Origin: PCRC01 sp040384665
GTDB taxonomy: Bacteria > Pseudomonadota > Gammaproteobacteria > Burkholderiales > Burkholderiaceae_C
DNA length: 64,000 bases
Assembly: GCA_040384665.1 (NCBI GenBank)
Contig: JAZKIY010000010.1
Location: 62,001 to 126,000, forward strand
Direction of reading: 5' to 3'
The position numbers were made by a program, and so were the translations under genes. Below are positions 33,862-42,630 of the stretch, piece after piece (positions within the stretch are counted from its first letter, which is position 1; the number at the start of each line of letters is the position of its first letter). The notes under the pieces are model-generated. The model did no database searches, was not told the origin of the DNA, and saw nothing but the letters and a program-made list of their open reading frames with translations.

Positions 33862-34767
33862 TCAGGTCACGATGGCCAATCCGTCCAGGGTGTAGTTCTG
33901 GGCACCACGTGTGGCGATCTTCTGCGCGCCGATGCGGTTGCCCAGTTCAGCGCAGCGCGCCAGGGACCAACCTTGTTCCAGCCCGAACAACAATGCACCA
34001 CGGAAGGCGTCGCCACAACCGGTGGGGTCTACCACCGCTTCGGCCTTGACGGGCGCCACCAAAGTTTTCTCGCCGCCAACCCAAACCTCGCAGCCGTCGC
34101 CACCCAGCGTGACCACCAGCCCGCCTGAGACCTGGCGTGAAATGCCGGCAGCGTCCAGGCCGGTGCGGTCGCTCAGCATGCGGCCTTCGTAGTCGTTCAC
34201 CGTGACCCAGGTGGCCAGCGTCAGAAAATGCGCCAGCTCGTCGCCATTGAACATGGGCAGGCCCTGACCCGGGTCGAACACAAAGGGAATGCCGGCGGCT
34301 TTGAACTGCTCAGCATGCTGCAGCATGGCGTCGCGGCCATCGGGCGACACGATGCCAATGCGGATGTCGTCGCGCGCGTGAATGGCCGTCTGGTGTGCCT
34401 GCATCATGGCGCCGGGGTGGAAGGCGGTGATCTGGTTGTTGTCGCGGTCGGTCATGATCATGGCCTGCGCCGTGTAGGCCCCCTCCACGGTGCGCACAAA
34501 CTCGGCATTGATGCCGAGCTGTTGCAGGCGCTGCAGGTAATCGGCACCGTCATTGCCCACCGTGGCCATGGGCAGCGGCGTGCCACCCAGCAACTGCAGG
34601 CTGTAGGCGATGTTGCCGGCACAACCACCAAACTCGCGGCGCAGACCGGGTACCAGGAACGACACATTCAGGATGTGCAACTGGTCGGGCAGGATTTGCT
34701 CGGCAAACCGACCCTCAAAATTCATGATGGTGTCAAACGCCAAAGACCCACAAATCACGGCTGCCAT
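33862..34767 (-). CDS. PfkB-family carbohydrate/nucleoside kinase
   Basis: A 301-residue ribokinase-fold kinase. Signature regions: N-terminal FGGCAGNIAYSLQLLG (sugar site) and C-terminal DPTGCGDAFRGALLFGLEQG, containing the catalytic Asp and anion hole. It phosphorylates a sugar or nucleoside at a hydroxymethyl group; adenosine-kinase-like proteins of this size are frequent in the group, but the substrate is not readable. It is the last gene of a minus-strand run after the DUF3426 gene (21-base gap). Confidence 0.87.
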   Translation of the reverse strand: MAAVICGSLAFDTIMNFEGRFAEQILPDQLHILNVSFLVPGLRREFGGCAGNIAYSLQLLGGTPLPMATVGNDGADYLQRLQQLGINAEFVRTVEGAYTAQAMIMTDRDNNQITAFHPGAMMQAHQTAIHARDDIRIGIVSPDGRDAMLQHAEQFKAAGIPFVFDPGQGLPMFNGDELAHFLTLATWVTVNDYEGRMLSDRTGLDAAGISRQVSGGLVVTLGGDGCEVWVGGEKTLVAPVKAEAVVDPTGCGDAFRGALLFGLEQGWSLARCAELGNRIGAQKIATRGAQNYTLDGLAIVT

Positions 34768-34788
34768 AAAGTCACTTTTCTTGGAATA

Positions 34789-35637
34789 TCAGGGGTAAAA
34801 AGCCAGCACACGGTAGCCCGAGATGCCGGAAGAACGGGGCTCGGCAGCATCGGCGGCGAGGCCCAGCACCAGGCTGCCGGCAAACTCCCCGCCCGCGGCG
34901 AGCGGCGGGTTTGATGGCGCGAAATCCGCCGGGAGCACAACACGGCGCACCACCGCGCGGTCCTGGTTGTCGGTGAGGGTGACTTCAAGCGCTGGCATCG
35001 CCAGCGCAATTTGGGCCTCGTTCTTGAGCACAAAGCTCAACTTGAACGTGTCGGGCCGCAGTTGTGTGAAGGTGGAGCTGTCGAGCGCCACCGACTCGAT
35101 CTGACGCACAGGGGCGAGCGTGCAGCGGGCGACAAGGCACAAGGTGGCCAGCGCCGGCTGCAATGCAGGGGCCGACGCGGCCAGGCGGTCGCGCTGAAAC
35201 AAGGCGATCTGAACCACCAGAACCAAGACCAGCAACAGCGCCAACAACCCCATGCCACGGCGTGCACGTCTGGCACGGACCGGGTTGGCCTCTGTGAGGA
35301 AACCGATGCGGGGTCCGTCATCGGATGACGCGCCCCGCATCGGAATGTCTGGCATGTCCCACGGTGCCGATGGCAGCGGCGCAGTGTCTGCACCGGCCAG
35401 TGGTGAAAGGGTTGGGGTGTCAAGTGGGTCAGATGGGTCGGATACAACCGTGTCCAACAACACGGTGTGCCCATCGTCTGGCTCCTGCACGTCGGGGGAG
35501 AGCACCGCCGCTGGTGCATGGGCGTCGAACACCTCGCCACATTGGCCGCAGCGCACCCAGCCATCCGATATTTTGAGCTGGTCTGGCACCACCTTGAACA
35601 GCGTGGTGCAGGCTGGGCAGCGGGCAGACAGGCGCAT
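34789..35637 (-). CDS. Zinc-ribbon DUF3426 membrane protein
   Basis: 282 residues. The N-terminus is an MJ0042-type zinc ribbon (CPACTTLFKV...RCGQCGEVFDAH, two CxxC pairs), followed by an acidic/Pro-rich linker, one membrane segment (about 132-150, MGLLALLLVLVLVVQIALF) and a C-terminal DUF3426 beta domain. The family almost always sits downstream of prmA in betaproteobacteria; its function is unknown. The start at 35637 places the zinc ribbon at the N-terminus; the frame stays open further upstream but overlaps prmA. Confidence 0.88.
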   Translation of the reverse strand: MRLSARCPACTTLFKVVPDQLKISDGWVRCGQCGEVFDAHAPAAVLSPDVQEPDDGHTVLLDTVVSDPSDPLDTPTLSPLAGADTAPLPSAPWDMPDIPMRGASSDDGPRIGFLTEANPVRARRARRGMGLLALLLVLVLVVQIALFQRDRLAASAPALQPALATLCLVARCTLAPVRQIESVALDSSTFTQLRPDTFKLSFVLKNEAQIALAMPALEVTLTDNQDRAVVRRVVLPADFAPSNPPLAAGGEFAGSLVLGLAADAAEPRSSGISGYRVLAFYP

Positions 35638-35642
35638 GGAAC

Positions 35643-36545
35643 TCAGTCCGGCGCCCGCGCCGTCATCAAAACCCAGCCATCCTCGCTGTCGGCCACTGTC
35701 AACGCCAGGTGGGGCGCGTAAGCGGCTTTCAGTTCGTCCACCTGGCGCGCCAGAATGCCAGCCAGCACCAGCGCACCACCGGGGGCGACATGGGCACACA
35801 GCAAAGGCGCCAGCACCTTCAATGGCATGGCCAGGATATTGGCCAGCACCGTGTTGTAGACACCTTCGGCAGCGGCGGGCAAGCCGGCATTGAGTTGCAC
35901 CGCATTGGCCAAGGCGTTGGCGTTGGTGGCGGTCACGGCGGCCTCGTCGATGTCCACCGCATCGACAGTCCGGGCCCCGAACTTGGCGGCCCCGATCGCC
36001 AGAATGCCGGAACCGCACCCGTAATCAAGCACACGGCCCAACGCCGAGCCTGCGGCAGGCGCACCATTCCGCGCGATCCAACGCAAACACATGCGGGTGG
36101 TGGGGTGGGTCCCGGTGCCAAAAGCCAGGCCAGGGTCAAGCCGGATCACCTGCTGCGCGGCGGCCGGGGGCTCGTGCCAGGTTGGCACGATCCAGAAGCT
36201 GGGCGTGACCTCCACCGGCGTGAACTGCGATTGCGTCAGCCGCACCCAGTCCTGCTCGGGCACCGGGGTGATGGCCAGCGTCTGGCAGCCGGCAAAAAAG
36301 TCCTGTGCCGACAACAGCGCCGCCGCTTCATGGGCGCTGGCTTCGGTCGGGAACAGGGCCAGCAGACGTGAGCGCTGCCAGCCGTCTTTGGGGGGCGGCA
36401 TGCCAGGTTCACCGAACAACGCCTGCTCGGCGTCGGTCTGCGCATCGGCGTCTTCCACGCTGACGCTCAGGGCGTCCAGCGCCTCGAGCGCGTCACTGAG
36501 CGTTTCCACACCTTGCTCGGGGCACAACAGGCTGAGTTCAAACAT
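35643..36545 (-). CDS. prmA: Ribosomal protein L11 methyltransferase
   Basis: A 300-residue SAM-dependent enzyme that trimethylates L11. Motifs: LDPGLAFGTGTHPTTRMCL (SAM entry/substrate loop), VLDYGCGSGILAIGAAKFGA (motif I) and NILAMPL (the NILA-type catalytic loop). Normal family length. It lies 20 bases after accC and 5 bases before the DUF3426 gene in one operon. Confidence 0.95.
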   Translation of the reverse strand: MFELSLLCPEQGVETLSDALEALDALSVSVEDADAQTDAEQALFGEPGMPPPKDGWQRSRLLALFPTEASAHEAAALLSAQDFFAGCQTLAITPVPEQDWVRLTQSQFTPVEVTPSFWIVPTWHEPPAAAQQVIRLDPGLAFGTGTHPTTRMCLRWIARNGAPAAGSALGRVLDYGCGSGILAIGAAKFGARTVDAVDIDEAAVTATNANALANAVQLNAGLPAAAEGVYNTVLANILAMPLKVLAPLLCAHVAPGGALVLAGILARQVDELKAAYAPHLALTVADSEDGWVLMTARAPD

Positions 36546-36565
36546 TTTGTCGTGCCCGGCCAGGT

Positions 36566-37915
36566 TCAGCGCGCGCGCTGGCTCAGCCACTCTTCCAGGT
36601 AGTGGATGTTGGTGCCACCGGTCATGAAATTGGCGTCCACCATCAGTTCGCGGTGCAGCGGCACGTTGGTGTTGATTCCTTCGATCACTGTTTCGGCCAG
36701 CGCGGTCCGCATGCGGGCCAGAGCCTGTTCGCGGGTGTCGCCGTGGGCAATGATTTTGCCAATCATCGAATCGTAGTTGGGCGGCACAAAGTAGTTGGTG
36801 TAGGCGTGTGAGTCCACCCGCACCCCGGGCCCGCCCGGCGCGTGCCAGGTGGTGATGCGACCGGGCGATGGGATGAACTTGTACGCGTCTTCGGCGTTGA
36901 TGCGGCATTCGATCGCATGCCCGCGGATCACCACGTCGCGCTGCGTGAAAGGCAGCCGTTCACCCGCCGCCACCATGATCTGCGTCTTCACGATGTCGAT
37001 GCCGGTGGTCATCTCGGTGACCGGGTGCTCCACCTGCACCCGCGTGTTCATTTCGATGAAGTAAAACTCGCCGTTCTCGTACAGGAACTCGAACGTGCCT
37101 GCGCCCCGGTAGCCCAGCTTCTTGCAGGCGGCCGAGCAGCGCTCACCAATGCGCTCGATCAGCTTGCGCGGAATGCCGGGCGCCGGCGCTTCCTCGATCA
37201 CCTTTTGGTGGCGCCGCTGCATGGAACAGTCGCGCTCGCCCAGCCAAACCGCATTTTTGTGCTGGTCGGCCATGATCTGGATTTCAATGTGCCGCGGGTT
37301 CTGGAGAAACTTCTCCATGTAGACCTCGGGATTGCCAAAAGCAGCGGCGGCCTCGGCCTTGGTGGTCTGTACCGCGTGGATCAGCGCGGCTTCGGTGTGC
37401 ACCACCCGCATGCCACGGCCACCGCCACCGCCGGCCGCCTTGATGATGACCGGGTAGCCCACCGCCTTGGCAATGCGGCGGATCTGCACCGGGTCGTCCG
37501 GCAACGCGCCTTCGGAGCCAGGCACGCAGGGCACACCGGCCTTGATCATGGTCTGCTTGGCAGAGACCTTGTCGCCCATGATGCGGATCGATTCCGGCGT
37601 CGGGCCGATGAACTGGAAACCACTTTTCTCAACCCGCTCGGCAAAGTCGGCGTTTTCGCTCAGGAAACCGTAACCGGGGTGGATGGCCTCGGCGTCGGTC
37701 ACCTCGGCGGCCGAGATGATGGCCGGCATGTTGAGGTAGCTCAGGCCCGAGGGCGCCGGGCCGATGCAGACCGCTTCGTCGGCCAGCTTGATGTACTTGG
37801 CTTCGCGGTCGGCTTCGGAATAGACCATCACCGCCTTGACGCCCAGCTCGCGGCAGGCACGCTGGATGCGCAGGGCAATTTCGCCGCGGTTGGCGATCAG
37901 TATTTTCTTGAACAT
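36566..37915 (-). CDS. accC: Acetyl-CoA carboxylase, biotin carboxylase subunit
   Basis: 449 residues, the same length as E. coli AccC. It carboxylates biotin on AccB with ATP and bicarbonate, the first step of fatty-acid synthesis. Motifs: MFKKILIANRGEIALRI N-terminus, the Gly-rich ATP-grasp loop KAAGGGGGRGM and the catalytic segment MNTRVQVEHPVTE. The start at 37915 is chosen from the conserved N-terminus. It is coupled to accB (22-base gap). Confidence 0.97.
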   Translation of the reverse strand: MFKKILIANRGEIALRIQRACRELGVKAVMVYSEADREAKYIKLADEAVCIGPAPSGLSYLNMPAIISAAEVTDAEAIHPGYGFLSENADFAERVEKSGFQFIGPTPESIRIMGDKVSAKQTMIKAGVPCVPGSEGALPDDPVQIRRIAKAVGYPVIIKAAGGGGGRGMRVVHTEAALIHAVQTTKAEAAAAFGNPEVYMEKFLQNPRHIEIQIMADQHKNAVWLGERDCSMQRRHQKVIEEAPAPGIPRKLIERIGERCSAACKKLGYRGAGTFEFLYENGEFYFIEMNTRVQVEHPVTEMTTGIDIVKTQIMVAAGERLPFTQRDVVIRGHAIECRINAEDAYKFIPSPGRITTWHAPGGPGVRVDSHAYTNYFVPPNYDSMIGKIIAHGDTREQALARMRTALAETVIEGINTNVPLHRELMVDANFMTGGTNIHYLEEWLSQRAR

Positions 37916-37937
37916 GGGAAACGGGGGCCTGCCAGCG

Positions 37938-38393
37938 TCACTCAATGACGAACAAAGGCTGGCCGTACTCGACCGCCTCGCCGTTGTCGCTCAGCATCTG
38001 CACCACCGTGCCGCTCTTGTCGGCCTCGATCTCGTTCAGGATCTTCATCGCTTCAATGATGCAGATGGTCTCGCCTTCCTTGATCTGGCTGCCAATCTCA
38101 ACAAAAGGCTTGGCACCGGGGCTGGGCGAGCGGTAGAAGGTGCCCACCATGGGCGACTTCACCACATGGCCTGCCGGTACAGCGGGAGCGGCCGGAACAG
38201 CGGCTACGGGCGCGGCGGCAGGTGCACTTTGCACCATGGGGGCGGCCATTTGGGCTGGACCGTAGGCGACCATCGGCATGGCACCCCCCCCCTTGACGAT
38301 GCGCACTTTGCCCTCGGCTTCGGTGATTTCCAGTTCCGACACATTGGACTCGGACACGAGGTCGATCAAGGTCTTGAGTTTGCGCAAATCCAT
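37938..38393 (-). CDS. accB: Acetyl-CoA carboxylase biotin carboxyl carrier protein
   Basis: 151 residues. The N-terminal segment (MDLRKLKTLIDLVSESNVSELEITE) is conserved, followed by an Ala/Pro-rich swinging linker (about 37-75) and the biotinyl domain with Lys117 in EAMKILNE. Start ATG 38393; a GTG at 38399 is possible. In many related genomes aroQ precedes accB; here it is absent and a strong promoter lies directly upstream. Confidence 0.96.
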   Translation of the reverse strand: MDLRKLKTLIDLVSESNVSELEITEAEGKVRIVKGGGAMPMVAYGPAQMAAPMVQSAPAAAPVAAVPAAPAVPAGHVVKSPMVGTFYRSPSPGAKPFVEIGSQIKEGETICIIEAMKILNEIEADKSGTVVQMLSDNGEAVEYGQPLFVIE

Positions 38394-38443
38394 AGGCACC
38401 TCAGGTATTTTTGTTGACTATTTGTTGCCAAGTAGCATTTATT

Positions 38444-38472
38444 TGTATAGAAAACCACTCAATTGCAGTCAA
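38444..38472 (-). promoter_or_regulatory. Sigma-70 promoter of accB-accC, flanked by an inverted repeat
   Basis: On the minus strand, TTGACT (38467-38472) and TATACA (38444-38449) are separated by exactly 17 bases, about 50 bases before the accB start. A perfect 8-bp inverted repeat flanks it: TGCCAAGT at 38426-38433 and ACTTGGCA at 38486-38493. Such a layout could be a two-site operator. Confidence 0.65.
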
Positions 38473-38649
38473 TACAAAATTGGCGACTTGGCAGAAGCAC
38501 GTATTCTAGTGCATGCGGGTGCGGCCGATGTGCCGGACGCAGCGACAGGGAGCAGGCCGTTGTGGCCGGGTGGCGGGCCGTTGCCGCCACGAAAAAAACC
38601 AGCCGCGAATGTAACCCAAAAAATGCCGCGGTCGCCAAAAACAGCGATG

Positions 38650-39246
38650 TCAGCGCAATTGCCGCCACTGGGCCAGATCTTCAGGGTGGACCTTGCCCAT
38701 CTTGCGCTGCAGCACACTGCCGGCCGCACCCAGCACCACGGTGAACGGCAAGGCGCCACTCACATTGCCCAGCGCCTTGCCCAACTCGGTGCCGCCAAAC
38801 CCGGCCAGGCCACTGGGAAAACTGAGCGGCGTTTTCTGCAGAAAGGCCTTCACCGCACTGGGTTGGTCCACCGCCAGGCCCAGCACCTGCCAGCCATTGG
38901 CCGCGTTGTCGCGGTAGAAACGGTCGAGCAATGGCAGTTCTTCGATGCAGGGCGGGCACCAGGTTGCCCAAAAATTCACCAGCAGGGGCTTGCCCGCGAA
39001 CAACGCCAGCGCCAGCGGTTCGCCCGCCGGGGTGTCAAAACGCTGCGACCACAGCAGGGTTTCCGCCGGGCTGAGCGCGGCGGCGTGCGGCGACGCGGCA
39101 GGTCCGCCTTGCATTTTCAAGCCCATCCCCACCCCGCCCGCCACCGCGAGCGTGGCCACACCGCCCAGCAGCAGGGTGCGCCGCGCGGTGGACGGTGGCG
39201 TGTCGCCGGCCATGGCGGTGTCGGGTGGCGTCTCAGGCGGGCGCAT
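38650..39246 (-). CDS. TlpA-family thioredoxin-like membrane protein
   Basis: 198 residues. An N-terminal hydrophobic segment (about 24-42) with RR just before it anchors or exports the protein; the periplasmic thioredoxin domain has the active site WCPPC at 96-100 within VNFWATWCPPCIEELPLLDRF and a cis-Pro region (GALPFTVVL). It is expected to be a disulfide reductant, for example in cytochrome c maturation. Start 39246 overlaps the upstream gene by 14 bases; an internal ATG at 39213 is an alternative. Confidence 0.9.
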   Translation of the reverse strand: MRPPETPPDTAMAGDTPPSTARRTLLLGGVATLAVAGGVGMGLKMQGGPAASPHAAALSPAETLLWSQRFDTPAGEPLALALFAGKPLLVNFWATWCPPCIEELPLLDRFYRDNAANGWQVLGLAVDQPSAVKAFLQKTPLSFPSGLAGFGGTELGKALGNVSGALPFTVVLGAAGSVLQRKMGKVHPEDLAQWRQLR

Positions 39247-39853
39247 GGTTCGGGTCTTTCTGTAGCAGTTGGGTCAAGGCCTGCAGGTCACCCCGCTGGC
39301 TGCGGCCTTGCGCGTCCAGGCCGGGCGCGTGGCGCAGGTCGTCGTAGTCGTGGAGGGTCAGGTGCAGGCCAATGTCTTCGCCCAGCTCGGCCGCGTGCAC
39401 GCTCAGGCTCAGCACCTGGGTCGGTTCGCCGCGAAAACTGCTGACCATGTTGGCGGTGTAGCGCAGCCTCTGGTCAATCAGCGCGATGTCGACCGCTTTG
39501 GCGTCATCGCAAAACAGATGCAGGTGGATGTCCGACAGCCGGGTGGCGGTGCCGCGCCAGACCGCGCCCACCAGATACGGCCGGAAAGGCGCCAGCCGCG
39601 CCATCCAGAGCGCGGCCAGCCGGCGCAGCGCCGCCAGTTCGCCCGGCTGGGTGTCGGCACAAAACAGCGCCAGGTACTCGCGCACCGCGTCTTCCACCGC
39701 AGCGTTGTCCGGCAGGCTGGCGCGGGCCGACAGGCCCATGTGCTTGACGGCACGGCGCTTGGCGGGCCCGAATTCCAGCCCTTCTTCCACCACCATGCGG
39801 GCGGCGGTGGCGGCGATCTCGGCTTTGAGGCTGTCCATGCGCGCATTCTGCAT
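39233..39853 (-). CDS. Nucleotidyltransferase-fold-like protein of unknown function
   Basis: 206 residues (an ATG at 39838 is an alternative start). The first 90 residues are helical. The region YLVGAVWRGTATRLSDIHLHLFCDDAKAVDIALIDQRL resembles the nucleotidyltransferase core (G-x-RGT-x-SDxD-L and a later acidic strand), but the second aspartate of the metal pair is replaced by His (SDIHLHL). I cannot name the function. Similar proteins next to mpl/tlpA have sometimes been mislabelled as muramate ligases. Translationally coupled to tlpA. Confidence 0.65.
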   Translation of the reverse strand: MQNARMDSLKAEIAATAARMVVEEGLEFGPAKRRAVKHMGLSARASLPDNAAVEDAVREYLALFCADTQPGELAALRRLAALWMARLAPFRPYLVGAVWRGTATRLSDIHLHLFCDDAKAVDIALIDQRLRYTANMVSSFRGEPTQVLSLSVHAAELGEDIGLHLTLHDYDDLRHAPGLDAQGRSQRGDLQALTQLLQKDPNHAPA

Positions 39854-39911
39854 GGGTTGGCTGTGGCACGGCGGGGCGGGGCTTTTGACGCTTGCCAGCC
39901 GCGGGCTCGGC

Positions 39912-39985
39912 GCTATTTATTTCATAGCTGCATCGGTAAATCTGGCTAGGGCTGGCGCTTGAATTGGCGTGCAAAGCACTAAAAT
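39912..39985 (+). repeat. Dispersed intergenic repeat, copy 3
   Basis: Starts GCTATTTATTTCATAGCTGC, matching the palindromic left end of copy 2; the core GGCTAGGGCT is kept but the right end is diverged. It lies between the divergent nucleotidyltransferase-like gene and mpl, directly in the mpl upstream region. Confidence 0.7.
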
Positions 39986-39991
39986 CCGGCC

Positions 39992-41350
39992 ATGCACATC
40001 CATATTCTGGGCATTTGCGGCACCTTCATGGGTGGCGTGGCCGCCCTGGCCCGCGAAGCCGGGCACAAAGTCACCGGCTGCGATGCTGGCGTTTACCCAC
40101 CGATGAGCGACCAGCTGCGCGCCCTGGGCATCGAACTGATCGAAGGTTTTGGTGCCGACCAGCTCACGCTGAAGCCCGACGTGTTCGTGGTCGGCAACGT
40201 TGTCAGCCGTGCCCACACCGCCGCAGGGCCGAAGTTTCCATTGATGGAAGCCATCCTCGACGCCGGTCTGCCTTACACCAGTGGCCCGCAGTGGCTGGCC
40301 GAACACGTGCTGCACGGCCGCCATGTGCTGGCGGTGGCGGGTACCCACGGCAAAACCACCACCACCGGAATGTTGGCATGGGTTCTGGAACAGGCGGGTT
40401 TGCAGCCGGGGTTTCTGGTGGGCGGCGTGCCATTGAACTTTGGGGTCTCGGCACGTTTGGGCACAGGCCACACCTTCGCGATTGAAGCAGACGAGTACGA
40501 CACCGCCTTTTTCGACAAGCGCAGCAAGTTCGTCCACTACCGGCCACGCACCGCCATCCTGAACAACCTCGAGTTCGACCACGCGGACATTTTTGACGAC
40601 CTCGCCGCCATCGAGCGGCAGTTCCACCACCTGGTGCGCACCGTGCCGGCGCAGGGCCAGGTGGTGTTCAATGCCGAGCAGGCCAGCCTTCAGCGGGTGC
40701 TGGCGCAGGGCTGCTGGAGCGGCCGGGCCGGTTTTGGCACCGGTGGCGACTGGGCCTTTGAAGGCCCCCCCAATGCGTTTGCGGTGCTGCACCACGGCCA
40801 GCGCGTGGCCGAAGTGGCCTGGGAACTCGCCGGGGTGCACAACCAGATGAACGCGCTGGCGGCCATCGCGGCGGCGGCGCATGTGGGTGTGGCGCCGGCC
40901 CAAGCAGCGCAGGCACTGGCCAGCTTTCGCAATGTGCGGCGCCGGCTGGAGGTGCGCGGCAGCGTGAACGGCATCACCGTCTACGACGACTTTGCCCACC
41001 ACCCGACCGCCATAACCACCACGGTGGACGGCCTGCGCCGGCAGGTGGGCGCGGCCCGCATCCTCGCGGTGTTCGAGCCGCGCAGCAACACCATGAAGCT
41101 GGGCACCATGGCCGCGCAGCTGCCCGACAGCCTGGTTCAAGCTGACCTGGCGTTCTGCCACGCCGGCGGATTGGACTGGGATGTGCGGGCCGCGCTGGCC
41201 CCGATGGGTGCGCGGGCGGTGGTGGCCGACAGCGTGGACGCGCTGGTGGGCCAGGTGGTGGCCGCCGCCCGCAGCGGCGACCACATCTTGTGCATGAGCA
41301 ATGGCAGCTTCGGCGGGATCCACGCCCGCCTGCTCACCGCACTGGCCTGA
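39992..41350 (+). CDS. mpl: UDP-N-acetylmuramate:L-alanyl-gamma-D-glutamyl-meso-DAP ligase
   Basis: A 452-residue Mur ligase that reattaches recycled murein tripeptide to UDP-MurNAc. Motifs: N-terminal HILGICGTFMGGVAALA, P-loop GTHGKTTTT (117-125), EADEYDTAFFD, NNLEFDHADIF and the C-terminal domain DDFAHHPTAI. The EADEYDTAFFDKRSKF block distinguishes Mpl from MurC. Together with ampD it places two recycling steps in the window. Start ATG 39992, 7 bases after the repeat. Confidence 0.95.
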   Translation: MHIHILGICGTFMGGVAALAREAGHKVTGCDAGVYPPMSDQLRALGIELIEGFGADQLTLKPDVFVVGNVVSRAHTAAGPKFPLMEAILDAGLPYTSGPQWLAEHVLHGRHVLAVAGTHGKTTTTGMLAWVLEQAGLQPGFLVGGVPLNFGVSARLGTGHTFAIEADEYDTAFFDKRSKFVHYRPRTAILNNLEFDHADIFDDLAAIERQFHHLVRTVPAQGQVVFNAEQASLQRVLAQGCWSGRAGFGTGGDWAFEGPPNAFAVLHHGQRVAEVAWELAGVHNQMNALAAIAAAAHVGVAPAQAAQALASFRNVRRRLEVRGSVNGITVYDDFAHHPTAITTTVDGLRRQVGAARILAVFEPRSNTMKLGTMAAQLPDSLVQADLAFCHAGGLDWDVRAALAPMGARAVVADSVDALVGQVVAAARSGDHILCMSNGSFGGIHARLLTALA

Positions 41351-41359
41351 GGCCCTGGG

Positions 41360-42481
41360 TCAGCCCCGGCGCGCCTTGACCGCGTCGGACAGGATTTGCA
41401 GCGACTGCAGCGAGTCGTCCCAGTTCAGGCAGGCGTCGGTGATGCTTTGGCCGTAGGCCAGCTTGGACGCGTCGTCCTTGCCGGGGGTGAACTTTTGCGC
41501 GCCGCCGTTCAGGTGGCTTTCCACCATCACACCGAACACACTGCGCGAGCCACCGGCAATCTGGCCGCCGATGTCGCGCGCCACTTCCAGCTGCTTCTCG
41601 TGCTGCTTGCTGCTGTTGGCGTGGCTGAAATCGACCATCAGCGAGGCCGGCAGCTTGGCGGCTTCCAGGTCCTTGCAGGCGGCGGCCACACTGGCAGCGT
41701 CGTAGTTCGGACCCTTGCCGCCGCGCAAAATCACGTGGCAGTCCTGGTTGCCGCGGGTCTGCACGATCGCGACCTGGCCGTTCTTGTGGACGGACAAAAA
41801 GTGGTGCGGGCGCGAGGCCGACTGGATGGCGTCGGTGGCGATCTTGATGTTGCCGTCGGTGCCGTTCTTGAAGCCGATCGGGGCGGAGAGGCCGGAGGCC
41901 AGCTCGCGGTGGATCTGGCTTTCGGTGGTGCGGGCGCCGATGGCGCCCCAGGCGATCAGGTCACCGATGTACTGCGGTGAAATCACGTCCAGAAACTCGC
42001 TGCCGGCCGGCAGGCCGAGGCGGTTGATGTCGATCAGCAGCTGGCGGGCGATGCGCAGGCCCTCGTCGATGCGGTAGCTTTCGTCGAGGTAAGGGTCGTT
42101 GATCAGGCCCTTCCAGCCGACCGTGGTGCGCGGCTTCTCGAAGTAGACGCGCATCACGATTTCCAGCGTGTCGGCGTACTTCTCGCGCTGGGCTTTCAGG
42201 CGTGCGGCGTATTCCAGCGCGGCCTTGGGGTCGTGGATGGAGCACGGCCCGATGATCACCAACAGGCGGTCGTCTTCGCCCGCCATGATGTTGTGGATGG
42301 TCTTGCGGGTCTGCGTGATCAGCGTTTCCACCGGCGTGTTGCGGATGGGAAAGAAGCGGATCAAATGTTCGGGTGGGGGCAACACGTTGATGTCCTGGAT
42401 GCGTTCGTCGTCGGTCTGGCTGGTCTTGTCGACGGTCGCGTACCAGGCGTCGCTGCTGGGCACGTTGGATTTGTTGGTCAT
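41360..42481 (-). CDS. aroG: 3-deoxy-7-phosphoheptulonate synthase (DAHP synthase)
   Basis: 373 residues, type I-alpha DAHP synthase, the first step of aromatic amino-acid synthesis (PEP + erythrose 4-phosphate). Conserved blocks: RLLVIIGPCSIHDPKAALEYA, RVYFEKPRTTVGWKGLINDP, GARTTESQ, VILRGGKGPNYD and MVDFSHANSSK. The start at 42481 has GAGGAG 7 bases upstream. Directly upstream lie a leader peptide rich in Phe/Tyr codons and an attenuator terminator, so expression is probably tuned by charged tRNA-Phe/Tyr. Which amino acid inhibits the enzyme itself is not readable. Confidence 0.95.
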   Translation of the reverse strand: MTNKSNVPSSDAWYATVDKTSQTDDERIQDINVLPPPEHLIRFFPIRNTPVETLITQTRKTIHNIMAGEDDRLLVIIGPCSIHDPKAALEYAARLKAQREKYADTLEIVMRVYFEKPRTTVGWKGLINDPYLDESYRIDEGLRIARQLLIDINRLGLPAGSEFLDVISPQYIGDLIAWGAIGARTTESQIHRELASGLSAPIGFKNGTDGNIKIATDAIQSASRPHHFLSVHKNGQVAIVQTRGNQDCHVILRGGKGPNYDAASVAAACKDLEAAKLPASLMVDFSHANSSKQHEKQLEVARDIGGQIAGGSRSVFGVMVESHLNGGAQKFTPGKDDASKLAYGQSITDACLNWDDSLQSLQILSDAVKARRG

Positions 42482-42508
42482 CGGTCGCTCCTCAAAAAAA
42501 TCGGGCAT

Positions 42509-42540
42509 AAAAAAACCGCCGGGCTTGCAGGCCGGCGGTT
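42509..42540 (-). terminator. Attenuator terminator in the aroG leader
   Basis: On the minus strand AACCGCCGG (42532-42540) pairs with CCGGCGGTT (42514-42522), nine perfect pairs, followed by a run of seven U (42509-42515). It lies between the leader peptide and the aroG start. Its 5' arm can instead pair with CCGGCGG inside the leader ORF (42581-42587), giving an antiterminator. Confidence 0.88.
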
Positions 42541-42561
42541 GTTTCGAGAATCTGGTTCGCT

Positions 42562-42630
42562 TTACGCGCGCACCTCTCGTCCGCCGGAGACCGGGAACGT
42601 AAAGTAAAAATGGAAGTAGGCGCGTTGCAT
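42562..42630 (-). CDS. Leader peptide of the aroG attenuator
   Basis: A 22-residue ORF, ATG at 42630 to TAA at 42562, translating as MQRAYFHFYFTFPVSGG followed by REVRA. Six of eight consecutive residues (5-12) are Phe or Tyr, encoded by TAC TTC CAT TTT TAC TTT ACG TTC. Codons 15-17 contain CCGGCGG, complementary to the 5' arm of the terminator. A ribosome stalled at codons 5-12 would leave this free to form the antiterminator; a ribosome reaching the stop would cover it. No Shine-Dalgarno is visible; a TACATT at 42639-42644 would start the RNA at or next to the ATG, so it may be leaderless. Confidence 0.85.
   Translation of the reverse strand: MQRAYFHFYFTFPVSGGREVRA

Noticed and set aside
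38459..38744. Short open frames in the accB upstream region
   Set aside because: They overlap the promoter and its inverted repeat, lack an RBS and resemble no family.
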